Source: Avimonoglobus sp965151315
Lineage (GTDB): Bacteria > Bacillota > Clostridia > UBA1381
Reading direction: 5' to 3'
Assembly (NCBI GenBank): GCA_965151315.1
Contig: CBCTZG010000029.1
Location: 1 to 33,822, forward strand
Length of the DNA: 33,822 nucleotides
In this document: piece by piece, positions 24,210 to 31,587 of the stretch
How positions within the stretch are numbered: position 1 is the first letter of the stretch
Layout: every line of letters begins with the position of its first letter
Position numbers and translations under genes: made by a program
The notes under the pieces: generated by a model
Seen by the model: only the letters and a program-made list of their open reading frames with translations
Databases searched by the model: none
What the model was told of the DNA's origin: nothing

Positions 24210-24244
24210 TTGTTGTTCCTCCTCTTATATAGGCTTCTCTGTGT

Positions 24245-24658
24245 TTATTTTTGATACAGATCATCTGTTTTCAATAACTGAAGTGTATATGGATACATAC
24301 ATTTATGATGCTCCGGATAATGGTTGTTCCGATCCGGAATCACAACACGCAGAACCTGGCGCCCTGTTTCCTCATACTCATCTAACCGTATGTCACAGTC
24401 TAAGTAAATGCCGGAAACATAATCGCCTGCCACGAACCTTTCTCCTGCCTGAACTCTTTGACCAAGAGTGTTTAAGATACGACAAACCTCTTCCGGCGAT
24501 AGAGCTAAAACAATTTGAAAGTCCATGTGCCCGTATTTGTCCATACCATGAGTATGTGCGTTGCAGGCATACGGCAGAAAACCAGATTCCGTCTTCCCGC
24601 AGTCGTCGCAAACCCCATTTGTACAATAATGAATGATCCAATCAATTTTGCTGCTCAT
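24245..24658 (-). CDS. DUF4262-like protein
   Basis: A 137-residue protein with the DUF4262 pattern: an early HTHGMDKYGHMDFQIVLALS, then ILNTLGQRVQAGERFVAGD, and a late MYPYTLQLL. The N-terminus adds CDDCGKTESGFLPYAC, a possible zinc knuckle. Function unknown. AGGAGGGAAAAAC precedes the ATG. The start overlaps the preceding gene by 17 bp, so it is coupled. Confidence 0.7.
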   Translation of the reverse strand: MSSKIDWIIHYCTNGVCDDCGKTESGFLPYACNAHTHGMDKYGHMDFQIVLALSPEEVCRILNTLGQRVQAGERFVAGDYVSGIYLDCDIRLDEYEETGRQVLRVVIPDRNNHYPEHHKCMYPYTLQLLKTDDLYQK

Positions 24659-25067
24659 GTTTTTCCCTCCTGTGCAGATAGGTTTTCATTGCGTGCATTG
24701 CATTTTTCAAATCCATATCATTCCGATACCAATCACTTATGAAATCATCCAGGGAATCCGCATCAAGCATTTTAGCGTCCTCAATACAGAATAGTTCATA
24801 ATCCGTATCATCAACTTCGTCATACGGGACACAAAAAATACCTTCGCTTACCAAGACAAAAAACATACCCAAATGGAGTTCGTCTGTGATAGGATACTGC
24901 CAGCACAGCTCATTGTGATATCGCTCCAAGTATTCTTCGCAAAAATTCATTAAAGTGGAATGGGTGGCCCCGTCTTCCTTAAATTGTGCAATAAGGTCTT
25001 CTTTGCTTTTTAATGTTGATAAATCGATGCAAAGGTCATCGATTTTAATTCGGTTGCTGCTTTTCAT
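24642..25067 (-). CDS. Hypothetical acidic protein of the ligase operon
   Basis: A 141-residue acidic protein (KIDDLCIDLSTLKSKEDLI, PYDEVDDTDYELFCIEDA, LDDFISDWYRNDMDL) with no signal peptide or membrane span. I do not recognise a family. The ATG overlaps the stop of the upstream gene as ATGA, and its 3' end overlaps the next gene, which supports real translation. Confidence 0.65.
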   Translation of the reverse strand: MKSSNRIKIDDLCIDLSTLKSKEDLIAQFKEDGATHSTLMNFCEEYLERYHNELCWQYPITDELHLGMFFVLVSEGIFCVPYDEVDDTDYELFCIEDAKMLDADSLDDFISDWYRNDMDLKNAMHAMKTYLHRREKHEQQN

Positions 25068-25312
25068 ATAACATTCCTTTCCGCCATATATGGCTTGTAA
25101 TATGTTGTGTCGTCCTGATCAGATTGATAGACACCGATACAAAGGTTGTGGCAAGGGCTCTGTTCGGGATTGTACTCGGCGAAACAGATCTCTTCGTCCA
25201 GACCAGTTTCTCTGTTTGTCCAGTATAAGTTGATTGCCGGAAAGTCCGAATCAGGGTACGCAACAGCCCGAAGGACAGTTCCATCCGGTAAACCCAGTTT
25301 GATTTCGTTCAT
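25064..25312 (-). CDS. Hypothetical small protein of the ligase operon
   Basis: An 82-residue acidic protein (NEIKLGLPDGTVLRAVAYPD, LYWTNRETGLDEEICFAEY). It resembles in size and style the small beta-rich cargo proteins of Clostridia integrative elements; no function known. AGGAGAAAAATCT precedes the ATG. 77 bp separate it from ligA. Confidence 0.65.
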   Translation of the reverse strand: MNEIKLGLPDGTVLRAVAYPDSDFPAINLYWTNRETGLDEEICFAEYNPEQSPCHNLCIGVYQSDQDDTTYYKPYMAERNVI

Positions 25313-25340
25313 AGATTTTTCTCCTTTATCTGAAAATGAT

Positions 25341-25365
25341 AAGGCGGAGCTGACTGCCCCGCCTT
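25341..25365 (-). terminator. Hairpin after ligA, possible partial terminator
   Basis: AAGGCGG (25341-25347) pairs with CCGCCTT (25359-25365) around an 11-nt loop. On the minus strand only ATCATTTT follows, so termination would be weak. It could reduce expression of the genes after ligA. Confidence 0.4.
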
Positions 25366-25389
25366 GTTTGTGTTCCGGTCAGACCGGAG

Positions 25390-27357
25390 TTAACCTGAAA
25401 TGAGTTCTTCAAAATCCTGTTCGGTCAGTGTCGTGATGCCCAGCTGACGCGCTTTGGTCAGTTTGCTGCCGGCTTTTTCGCCGACGATAACGTAATCCGT
25501 TTTCTTGCTGACCGAATTAGCAGGTTTTGCACCGAGCTCCAGCAGCTTTGACTGTATGCTGTCACGTGTGTAATTCTCCAATTTGCCGGTAGCTACTACC
25601 GTCTTTCCGTATAATGGTGTTATGATTGTGCTCATCGTCTGATTCTCCTTTATAAATTCAATTTTTTCAAGCAGCGGTCTCCAAAGTTTTTCTTCCTCTT
25701 TGTCCGCATACCATGTATAGATATTGTTGTGCATTGTTTCCCCGAAATCGGGCAGCTGTGTAAAATCAAACCCGTCTTGGATAGCTTGCTCAAAGCTTTC
25801 CCAGGAACCGTGGAAATAACGGTCCAGGTCACGCCCGGCGTGTCTGCCGACCATTGGTATCCCCAGACCGGCAATAAACTGCGCCAACGTACAGCGCCGG
25901 CTTTTTTCGATCGACGCCTGCAGCCGTTCATATGATTTTACGCCGAATCCTTCGGTGTTTATGATATCCTCACGGTGTTTTCCCAGATCATAGAGATCCC
26001 CGAAATTACGAATCCAGCCATGTCCTATGAATTTTTCAAGCGTCACAGCCGAAAGCCCCTCAATGTTCATCCTGGTTTTTTCGCAGAAATGATTAAATTT
26101 CTGTACCAGTTTGGCAGCACAATAAGGGTTTTCACAATGCAGCTGACGTGTTCCGCCGGTTGTATGTTTAACGCTCAGAGGCTTGCCGCAGCAAGGGCAG
26201 GTCATCGGAAGCGTATACGTATTGCTCTGCGTATTGTTTTGCGCGATCTGCGGTATGATCATATTCGCCTTGTAAACCTTGATGGTATCGCCAATGCCGA
26301 ATTGGAATTCGTCAAACATATCCAGATTATGAAGATATGCGCGGCTTACCGTAGCGCCATCGATCTCAATAGGTTTAAATAAGCCGGTTATACTCACCAT
26401 ACCGGTTCTCGTTGTCGCAAGTTCAACGCCGAGAAACTGAGTTTCATACAACTCGTCTTCCCATTTAAGCGCAATAAGGCGGTTTTCATGATGTCCGGTT
26501 GCACCGAGGCTTTTCCCGTAGGCGATATCGTCGTATTCCAGGATCAAGCCGTCCGCAGGATACCCGAAATCTTTTGGATCTGCCTGTTTCACCGCGTTAT
26601 TTAACGCATCGGGAGATACTGAAGGCAAGCTGACATACGGTACAACAGTAAAGCCGTTCTCCTCTAAGAATGCCAGCTGCTCGTGCTTGGTATCCATAGC
26701 CATCTCGGTTACAAGATCAAAAGCAAAAAACTCCAGATGCCGTTTCCCGGCTTCGACCGCGTCTAACTTCCGGACACTTCCGGCCGCCAGATTTCTCGGC
26801 GAGCGGTATGGCTCGTCCAGACTCAGATTGATTTTCTCAAAATTCGCCCATGAAATGACGCCTTCACCCCGTACTTCAAACGCTTCCTTGTTCTGTACGG
26901 ATAACGGGACATTTATAAATGTCCTGACCGTATGCGTGACGTCTTCTCCGATGATGCCGTCGCGTCCGCGAGTAATAGCTTGCTCCAAAACGCCGCCGTT
27001 GTATCGCAACACCAGTGTGAGACCGTCCATTTTCCAAGACAGGATAACGTCACGTCCGTCTGCGAATCTGACAAGGTCGTCGATCGACTTGGTTTTATCG
27101 GCTGACAGCATCGGTCTGGTGTGGCGTACCGGTGTGAGCTCATCCAGGATCTCTCCGGAAACTTTCTGTGTGGGGGATCCGGAAAGGATCAGACCGGTAT
27201 CACGTTCCAGTCCCTTCAACTCGTCCGTTAAAATGTCATAATCACGGTCGCTCATTATAGGAGCGTCATCACGGTAATAGGCGGTATCCGCCTCTTTGAG
27301 CTGTTTAATCAGAACAAGCATTCGCTCATGTTTTGTTTTTTGTTTATTCGCATCCAT
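25390..27357 (-). CDS. ligA: NAD-dependent DNA ligase
   Basis: A 655-residue ligase, full length for the family. Domain Ia: YYRDDAPIMSDRDYDIL. Adenylation site SWKMDG with catalytic K109 (usually K-x-D-G). Then nucleotide-binding motifs, an OB fold (FGIGDTIKVYKANMIIPQI), a zinc finger CPCCGKPL ... CENPYC, helix-hairpin-helix region (FIAGLGIPMVGRHAGRDL) and a C-terminal BRCT domain (GKTVVATGKLENYTRDS to the end). It seals nicks using NAD. The ATG at 27357 has AAAGGAGA 7 nt upstream. Its place in an operon of small unknown proteins, not with pcrA or gatCAB, suggests a second, element-borne ligase; whether the genome has another copy is not visible. Confidence 0.95.
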   Translation of the reverse strand: MDANKQKTKHERMLVLIKQLKEADTAYYRDDAPIMSDRDYDILTDELKGLERDTGLILSGSPTQKVSGEILDELTPVRHTRPMLSADKTKSIDDLVRFADGRDVILSWKMDGLTLVLRYNGGVLEQAITRGRDGIIGEDVTHTVRTFINVPLSVQNKEAFEVRGEGVISWANFEKINLSLDEPYRSPRNLAAGSVRKLDAVEAGKRHLEFFAFDLVTEMAMDTKHEQLAFLEENGFTVVPYVSLPSVSPDALNNAVKQADPKDFGYPADGLILEYDDIAYGKSLGATGHHENRLIALKWEDELYETQFLGVELATTRTGMVSITGLFKPIEIDGATVSRAYLHNLDMFDEFQFGIGDTIKVYKANMIIPQIAQNNTQSNTYTLPMTCPCCGKPLSVKHTTGGTRQLHCENPYCAAKLVQKFNHFCEKTRMNIEGLSAVTLEKFIGHGWIRNFGDLYDLGKHREDIINTEGFGVKSYERLQASIEKSRRCTLAQFIAGLGIPMVGRHAGRDLDRYFHGSWESFEQAIQDGFDFTQLPDFGETMHNNIYTWYADKEEEKLWRPLLEKIEFIKENQTMSTIITPLYGKTVVATGKLENYTRDSIQSKLLELGAKPANSVSKKTDYVIVGEKAGSKLTKARQLGITTLTEQDFEELISG

Positions 27358-27371
27358 ATGCAAATCTCCTT

Positions 27372-27554
27372 TCAGTATAATTTATATAGATTTTGTCTGA
27401 CTTCGTTTAGTCGTTCCGATGCATCGTATTCTGCATCTTCATTCGACCCGTTGAAGTCCAGATCAATAATCTCAATCTCAGTGCGGCACGGTTTTGGGCT
27501 ATAAACCTCCTGAACCATACCATTGTTTACGACAATGACCAATGGATTATCCAT
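27372..27554 (-). CDS. Small acidic protein upstream of ligA
   Basis: A 60-residue protein (MDNPLVIVVNNGMVQEVYS, IIDLDFNGSNEDAEYD). Small proteins starting with this I-V-V-x-x-G-x-V-Q-x-V-Y-S pattern are common in Firmicutes integrative elements, with unknown role. The ATG at 27554 has GAGG 6 nt upstream; an ATG at 27560 is too close to that site. It overlaps the preceding gene by 8 bp and ends 14 bp before ligA. Confidence 0.65.
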   Translation of the reverse strand: MDNPLVIVVNNGMVQEVYSPKPCRTEIEIIDLDFNGSNEDAEYDASERLNEVRQNLYKLY

Positions 27555-27897
27555 TTGCATCCCTCGCTTTCCCTGAAAACAGAATACCGGCAAAGGAAAT
27601 GGTGTTTCCTTGATCCTCAAAGAACATCTCATTGATCGTAATGTCGGCTGCGCTGTGTGTTTCGGAATAAAGACCAACCTCTGCGATCTGCATCCCGTGC
27701 AATTCACCCAGTTTACCGTCCGCATATTCTTCGTCAAAGCAGACACCCTCATATTCGCCGACAAGCTTTTCATCACAGCGGTCTATGCTGCTTTTGTCCC
27801 AGTTTAATGAGACTGTTTTACCGGATTGTAATTTGACCTCAATAAAGTCAATTACCAGATCCGGGACATTTGTGATTGCTTTTATGATAAGAAACAT
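27547..27897 (-). CDS. First gene of the ligase operon, unknown function
   Basis: A 116-residue soluble protein (VPDLVIDFIEVKLQSGKTVS, EGVCFDEEYADGKLGELHGM, AADITINEMFFEDQG). No family recognised. AGGAGGT lies 7 nt before the ATG at 27897, one of the best ribosome-binding sites in the window. It follows a long structured leader. Confidence 0.7.
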   Translation of the reverse strand: MFLIIKAITNVPDLVIDFIEVKLQSGKTVSLNWDKSSIDRCDEKLVGEYEGVCFDEEYADGKLGELHGMQIAEVGLYSETHSAADITINEMFFEDQGNTISFAGILFSGKARDANG

Positions 27898-27996
27898 AAA
27901 ACCTACCTCCTGTTAGATAATTTATATATAAACGGGGCAGGCCATAGGCTCCCCGATTGAAAGAGTTGGGGGAGCCGAAAAGACTCCGATCTATAT

Positions 27997-28032
27997 AAAA
28001 AAGCGCTCAAAGAGTCTATGCTCTCCGAGCGC
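27997..28032 (-). terminator. Leader terminator T2
   Basis: In minus-strand RNA, GCGCUC pairs with GAGCGC (28027-28032 with 28003-28008). A GG/UU wobble step and an inner AGAG/CUCU stem follow, then a 6-nt loop. A run of six U follows. It has the same build as T1. Confidence 0.75.
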
Positions 28033-28132
28033 CTTGTGGCTAAATTAGTCATGAAATTTTTATACGGATGGGACGGAGGAAGATGTGCCTCCGCCTTACC
28101 GCTTTTGTGCATCTATGCCAGATGCAGAAGAC

Positions 28133-28166
28133 AAAAAAAGTGCCTGAAAGCAATGCTCCCAGACAC
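28133..28166 (-). terminator. Leader terminator T1
   Basis: In minus-strand RNA, GUGUCUG pairs with CAGGCAC (28160-28166 with 28140-28146, one G-U wobble). A GG/UU step and an AGC/GCU inner stem follow, then a run of seven U. It lies about 50 nt from the predicted transcript start. Confidence 0.75.
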
Positions 28167-28222
28167 TGTGATACCCTGATAACTCTGATTACTTCTGTGT
28201 AATCACTGATACTTATAAAAAT

Positions 28223-28251
28223 ATTATATCAGATTTCTTTTGAAAATACAA
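28223..28251 (-). promoter_or_regulatory. Promoter of the ligase operon
   Basis: On the minus strand TTGTAT (28251-28246) and TATAAT (28228-28223) are separated by 17 bp. The predicted start is near 28215, giving the long leader described above. Confidence 0.75.
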
Positions 28252-28303
28252 GCCTTAATTAGAAAGATGGGATGAATAAACCTTTTGTGTTTAGCATATC
28301 CTA

Positions 28304-28332
28304 TTGACAAAACGTAAAGTTTATGATAAAAT
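28304..28332 (+). promoter_or_regulatory. Promoter of the DUF4143 ATPase gene
   Basis: TTGACA (28304-28309) and TAAAAT (28327-28332) are 17 bp apart, 40 nt before the ATG. It is divergent from the ligase-operon promoter. Confidence 0.8.
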
Positions 28333-28372
28333 AAATACAACTTTAGATTATCGTAAAAAGAGGTGTTAAACC

Positions 28373-29599
28373 ATGGCATATATTACAAGGGAACTGGAAC
28401 GCAAATTTATGAAACTGAACGGTTTTTTTAAGGCGGTTCTTGTAACCGGCGCCAGACAGGTCGGTAAAACCACAATGCTGAAGCACTTGTGCGAAGGGAC
28501 CGGCAGAACCTATGTGTCGCTTGATAATATTATGGCAAGAGAATTGGCACAGACCGATCCTGTACTGTTCTTCCAGACGTACAAGCCGCCTATTCTCATT
28601 GATGAAGTACAAAAGGCTCCGGAGCTGTTTGAGCAGATCAAAATCATGTGCGATGAATCAGATGAAAAAGGTTTGTTCTGGCTCACCGGCTCTCAGCAAT
28701 ATAAAATGATGAAAAAAATAAGGGATACACTGGCAGGCAGGATAGGGATCCTGAACCTATACAGTATGTCGCAGAGAGAGAAAAACAATATTGTTTTTGA
28801 TACCGCTCTCGACTTTTCGCTGGAAACACTGCAGGCAAGGCAGAAGCAGGTTCCGAAAAATGATGTTGAAAAGGTTTTCCATCATATTTGGGAAGGCGGA
28901 ATGCCGCAGGTGCTTGGTGTGGACGATGAACTTCGTATGGAATATTACAGTTCTTATGTAGATACCTATCTTATGCGGGATGTAGCGGAAGAAGGAGGCA
29001 TAACCGATACAGTTAAATTCACAAGGTTTTTGAGAGCCTGCGCCGCCCTTGTGGCCGAGCAGGTCAATTATGCAACGCTTGCCGAAAACACCGATATTTC
29101 AGAACCGACCGCAAAGGAATGGCTTAACCTTTTGCAAGGCATGGGGATCGTTTATTTGCTTGAACCCTATGCAAACAACGAACTCAAAAGGCTTACCAAA
29201 ACACCGAAATTATATTTCTGCGATACCGGGTTATGCGCATATCTTTCCATGTGGCTTACCCCGCAGCAGCTGATGAATGGCGCGGCCAGCGGACATTATT
29301 ATGAAAACTATGTTGTGATGGAGCTTGTCAAAAATTATGGGTACAGCTCCGTAAAATCAAACATCACATACTATCGTGACGCCAATGCCAAAGAAATTGA
29401 TTTGTTCGTTGAGGAAAGCCTGGTTATCCATCCGCTCGAAATAAAAAAATCCGCCACCCCCAGCAGACGGGAAGTCAGGAAATTCACATTCCTTGATAAA
29501 ACTTCCCTCAAGCGCGGAAACGGCGGTATTATATGTATGTGCGAGGAGCCCATACCGATCGACGACATGAATTGTTTTATCCCAAGTAACTTGATATGA
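28373..29599 (+). CDS. AAA ATPase with C-terminal DUF4143
   Basis: A 408-residue protein. The N-terminal P-loop domain has Walker A VTGARQVGKTTML (about 25-37) and Walker B PILIDEVQKAPELFEQI, with sensor-like FWLTGSQQ. After a linker with AGRIGILNLYSMSQRE comes DUF4143 (about 200-370), with a PD-(D/E)xK-like EIDLFVEES and HPLEIKKS stretch that may be a nuclease fold. This family is abundant in gut anaerobes as single genes; its role is unsettled. AGAGGTG lies before the ATG. Single-gene transcript, terminated at 29636-29674. Confidence 0.9.
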   Translation: MAYITRELERKFMKLNGFFKAVLVTGARQVGKTTMLKHLCEGTGRTYVSLDNIMARELAQTDPVLFFQTYKPPILIDEVQKAPELFEQIKIMCDESDEKGLFWLTGSQQYKMMKKIRDTLAGRIGILNLYSMSQREKNNIVFDTALDFSLETLQARQKQVPKNDVEKVFHHIWEGGMPQVLGVDDELRMEYYSSYVDTYLMRDVAEEGGITDTVKFTRFLRACAALVAEQVNYATLAENTDISEPTAKEWLNLLQGMGIVYLLEPYANNELKRLTKTPKLYFCDTGLCAYLSMWLTPQQLMNGAASGHYYENYVVMELVKNYGYSSVKSNITYYRDANAKEIDLFVEESLVIHPLEIKKSATPSRREVRKFTFLDKTSLKRGNGGIICMCEEPIPIDDMNCFIPSNLI

Positions 29600-29635
29600 T
29601 TTTGCCGGTGCTTGCAGGTTTGAAGCATATGATAA

Positions 29636-29674
29636 AGACGGTTGACCCCATTCCGGGATCAACCGTCTCTTTTA
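29636..29674 (+). terminator. Terminator of the DUF4143 ATPase gene
   Basis: AGACGGTTGA (29636-29645) pairs with TCAACCGTCT (29659-29668), with further GC pairing possible in the loop, followed by CTTTTAAAA. A smaller palindrome at 29680-29692 (GGAGCA/TGCTCC) may serve the convergent sdpI gene. Confidence 0.8.
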
Positions 29675-29731
29675 AAATAGGAGCAGTGCTCCGGTCAACT
29701 GCGGGGATTATTAAATACCGGCACACAATTT

Positions 29732-30373
29732 TTATATCCCCTTGCGGTAAAGCACAAACGAGTATACCGCAGGCGCAAAACACGCGGCCATTGCAAGCGC
29801 AAATATGACCGCCGCACCGTAACCGCCGAAGAACGCCGCTATGATCATGCAGATTCCGGCGGCAACAAACATCCTTCCGCCGAACCGGTGCGTCCTTTCC
29901 CAGTTTTCCTCACTGTTCAGAGTCCACGGCAGCTTTATGCCCATTGTGTAATTCTGCCTGCACTTCGGCAGATAATTTCCCATTAAAATAAACAGGATGC
30001 CTATTAAAACGGGTATAAATCTTATTAAATTAAGCGAGCTGTCAAGCGAATAGGAAATAGTTACGCATTGCACGAATACGCTTAATACCGGTATGACCCA
30101 CCGTGTTATGGTTTTGAGCCTGCCGTCCATGCCGCGTTTTTTTGGATCAACCTCCAGCAGCCCGGTACAAAGGATAAACAGCCCCGTCATAACCGCCGGT
30201 ATCCCAAACAGCGCAAATTCCCGGCTGCTGTAATCATCCGGCTGAAAGTTAAAATCAAAATGGGTCGCCATCTGCTCCGGCATACGCCCATAAAACACCG
30301 CGCCTATCACAAACGGCAGCAGGCAGACGGCCAGTTGTATTATAAAGCTTCTGCTTTTAAATATGTTTTTCAT
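29732..30373 (-). CDS. sdpI: SdpI-family membrane protein
   Basis: A 213-residue membrane protein with the DUF1648 start (RMPEQMATHFDFNFQPDDYS) and the SdpI-type C-terminal part (MGIKLPWTLNSEENWERTHRFGGRMF) across about six spans. In Bacillus subtilis SdpI gives immunity to the SdpC cannibalism toxin and sequesters the SdpR repressor; relatives without sdpC are common and may resist other cell-surface stress. GGAG lies 9 nt before the ATG at 30373; upstream in-frame ATGs are less well placed. It follows the ArsR-type gene by 86 bp. No sdpC-like toxin gene is visible here. Confidence 0.87.
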   Translation of the reverse strand: MKNIFKSRSFIIQLAVCLLPFVIGAVFYGRMPEQMATHFDFNFQPDDYSSREFALFGIPAVMTGLFILCTGLLEVDPKKRGMDGRLKTITRWVIPVLSVFVQCVTISYSLDSSLNLIRFIPVLIGILFILMGNYLPKCRQNYTMGIKLPWTLNSEENWERTHRFGGRMFVAAGICMIIAAFFGGYGAAVIFALAMAACFAPAVYSFVLYRKGI

Positions 30374-30459
30374 AATAAAAATCTCCATTCCGCCGCTAAT
30401 GCGGCCATGCTTATTGCTGAAATACATTGTAAACAACCCAATAGGTCAGTCTGCGCAGT

Positions 30460-30729
30460 TTATTTCTGACCGTCCTGGAATTGTGCAAACCACATCATAA
30501 TATCTTCAAATACCGATGTATTCAGCTTATAGAATATATAGTTCTTTTCTTTTTCCTCCGTTATCAGTCCGGCTTTTTTCAAGATGGATAAATGGTACGA
30601 CACCGTAGCGTTTGTCATATCAAAGCAAGCTGCAATCTCACCGGCCGGCTTCTTCCCGTCACGCAGCATGAGCAGTATTTCGCGCCTTACTCCATCGGAC
30701 AACGCCTTGAATGTCTCCTGAAATCCCAT
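30460..30729 (-). CDS. sdpR: ArsR/SdpR-family autorepressor
   Basis: An 89-residue winged-helix protein (FQETFKALSDGVRREILLML, PAGEIAACFDMTNATVSYHL, LKKAGLITEEKEKNYIFYKL). It lacks the Cys metal sites of ArsR and matches the SdpR branch. The ATG at 30729 has AAAGGAG 9 nt upstream; a TTG at 30735 is too close to it. It lies directly upstream of sdpI and its promoter overlaps a 30-bp perfect palindrome, its likely operator. Confidence 0.9.
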   Translation of the reverse strand: MGFQETFKALSDGVRREILLMLRDGKKPAGEIAACFDMTNATVSYHLSILKKAGLITEEKEKNYIFYKLNTSVFEDIMMWFAQFQDGQK

Positions 30730-30747
30730 CGGCAACGCTCCTTTCGC

Positions 30748-30803
30748 AATCTATTTAGAAAATTTTCTAAATAGATTATAGCACTTAGTGATGTCATTGT
30801 CAA
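30748..30803 (-). promoter_or_regulatory. sdpRI promoter with 30-bp palindromic operator
   Basis: On the minus strand TTGACA (30803-30798) and TATAAT (30780-30775) are 17 bp apart. A perfect 30-bp palindrome (30748-30777, half-site AATCTATTTAGAAAA) begins in the -10 and covers the start point. This is a classic position for an autorepressor. Confidence 0.88.
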
Positions 30804-30840
30804 TACGATTTATAAATTTTTATTGATATAAAAAATATAA

Positions 30841-30892
30841 ATGAATGAAATTCACTCATTGTATTGACAATTGAGACACGGTATGATATAAT
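30841..30892 (+). promoter_or_regulatory. tetR promoter and operator
   Basis: TTGACA (30864-30869) and TATAAT (30887-30892) are 17 bp apart. Just upstream lies ATGAATGA-AAT-TCACTCAT (30841-30859), a near-palindrome with 7 of 8 matching pairs. It recurs before the dehydrogenase gene at 31551-31569 and is the likely TetR-type operator. Confidence 0.8.
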
Positions 30893-30925
30893 TTATCTAT
30901 AAAATTGATAAGGAAGGCAATGAAT

Positions 30926-31498
30926 GTGGCACGTATAACAAAAGCGCCGGAAGAACGGCGTAAAGAAATTATAGATACAGCAATAAAATTATTTTATGAA
31001 AAGGGCTATGAAAAAACAACAATTTCAGATATTGCTAAAGAAATAAATGTAGCTCAAGGTCTTTGTTATCGATATTTCCCATCAAAGGAAATGTTGTTTG
31101 ATTGTGCAATTGACCAGTATGCGCAAATCTTAGCCGACAGTATAACAGAGTATACAAAAGATACAGAATTATCATTAAAAGAACTTATTATGAAAATGCC
31201 GACGTTTGTTGATATAGAAAAGGAAAATACGATTTACTATAAGCTTTGTCATAGTGCTGAAAATCATAAAATCCATAGTCAGCTTTCTATCAATATTTGT
31301 TCTAAATTAATGCCGGCGGTATGCGATATTTTAAAAAAAGCGGCAGAGCGCAAGGAGATCGTTGTTGATGATATAGAAGCTGCAGCCTCATTTGCAGTCT
31401 ATGGTCAGTTAGGTATATTACTTGATGAATCCATACCTGCCGATGAACGCATAACACGCGTTAAGACATTTTTGTTGAAAATTTTTAATTTAATATAG
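30926..31498 (+). CDS. TetR-family transcriptional regulator
   Basis: A 190-residue regulator with the TetR N-terminal domain (IIDTAIKLFYEKGYEKTTIS, DIAKEINVAQGLCYRYFPSK) and a helical ligand-binding domain. The GTG at 30926 is preferred: AGGAAGG ends 8 nt before it and the product then begins MARITKAPEERR; an ATG at 30920 is only 2 nt from that site. It probably controls itself and the dehydrogenase gene through the shared TGAATGA operator. The ligand is unknown. Confidence 0.9.
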   Translation: MARITKAPEERRKEIIDTAIKLFYEKGYEKTTISDIAKEINVAQGLCYRYFPSKEMLFDCAIDQYAQILADSITEYTKDTELSLKELIMKMPTFVDIEKENTIYYKLCHSAENHKIHSQLSINICSKLMPAVCDILKKAAERKEIVVDDIEAAASFAVYGQLGILLDESIPADERITRVKTFLLKIFNLI

Positions 31499-31508
31499 TT
31501 ATATAAAA

Positions 31509-31537
31509 TTTTATCCTCGTTTTTTGCGAGGATAAAA
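31509..31537 (+). terminator. Hairpin between tetR and the dehydrogenase gene
   Basis: TTTTATCCTCG (31509-31519) pairs with CGAGGATAAAA (31527-31537), an 11-bp stem. The plus strand is followed by A rather than T, so full termination is uncertain. Its right arm overlaps the -35 of the next promoter. Confidence 0.45.
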
Positions 31538-31569
31538 AAATACAATATAAGTGAATGAAATTCATTCAT
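31524..31569 (+). promoter_or_regulatory. Dehydrogenase promoter with TetR-type operator
   Basis: TTGCGA (31524-31529) and TATAAG (31546-31551) are 16 bp apart. GTGAATGA-AAT-TCATTCAT (31551-31569) directly follows the -10 and matches the element at 30841-30859. Confidence 0.65.
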
Positions 31570-31587
31570 AGAAAGGATATGATATTT

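Larger units (their letters stand above)
27898..28215 (-). promoter_or_regulatory. Structured leader of the ligase operon
   Basis: About 320 nt separate the promoter from the first gene. In transcript order: a GATTAC/GTAATC hairpin, terminator T1 (28133-28166), a CGGAGG/CCTCCG hairpin (28074-28093), terminator T2 (27997-28032), and a GGCTCCCC/GGGGAGCC hairpin (27947-27976) whose first arm can alternatively pair with GGGGC at 27934. Two intrinsic terminators before any gene imply attenuation or antitermination. No known riboswitch class was recognised, and no credible leader peptide with a Shine-Dalgarno site was found. The rest of 28252-28372 is the divergent promoter region of the ATPase gene. 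Confidence 0.55.

Noticed and set aside
27903..28112. A 69-codon open frame through the ligase leader
   Set aside because: No Shine-Dalgarno site, and the frame runs through terminator T2; the product has no family resemblance.
27898..28215. A known riboswitch class in the ligase leader
   Set aside because: No conserved core of the common classes (TPP, SAM, cobalamin, purine, lysine, glycine, T-box) could be recognised by eye.
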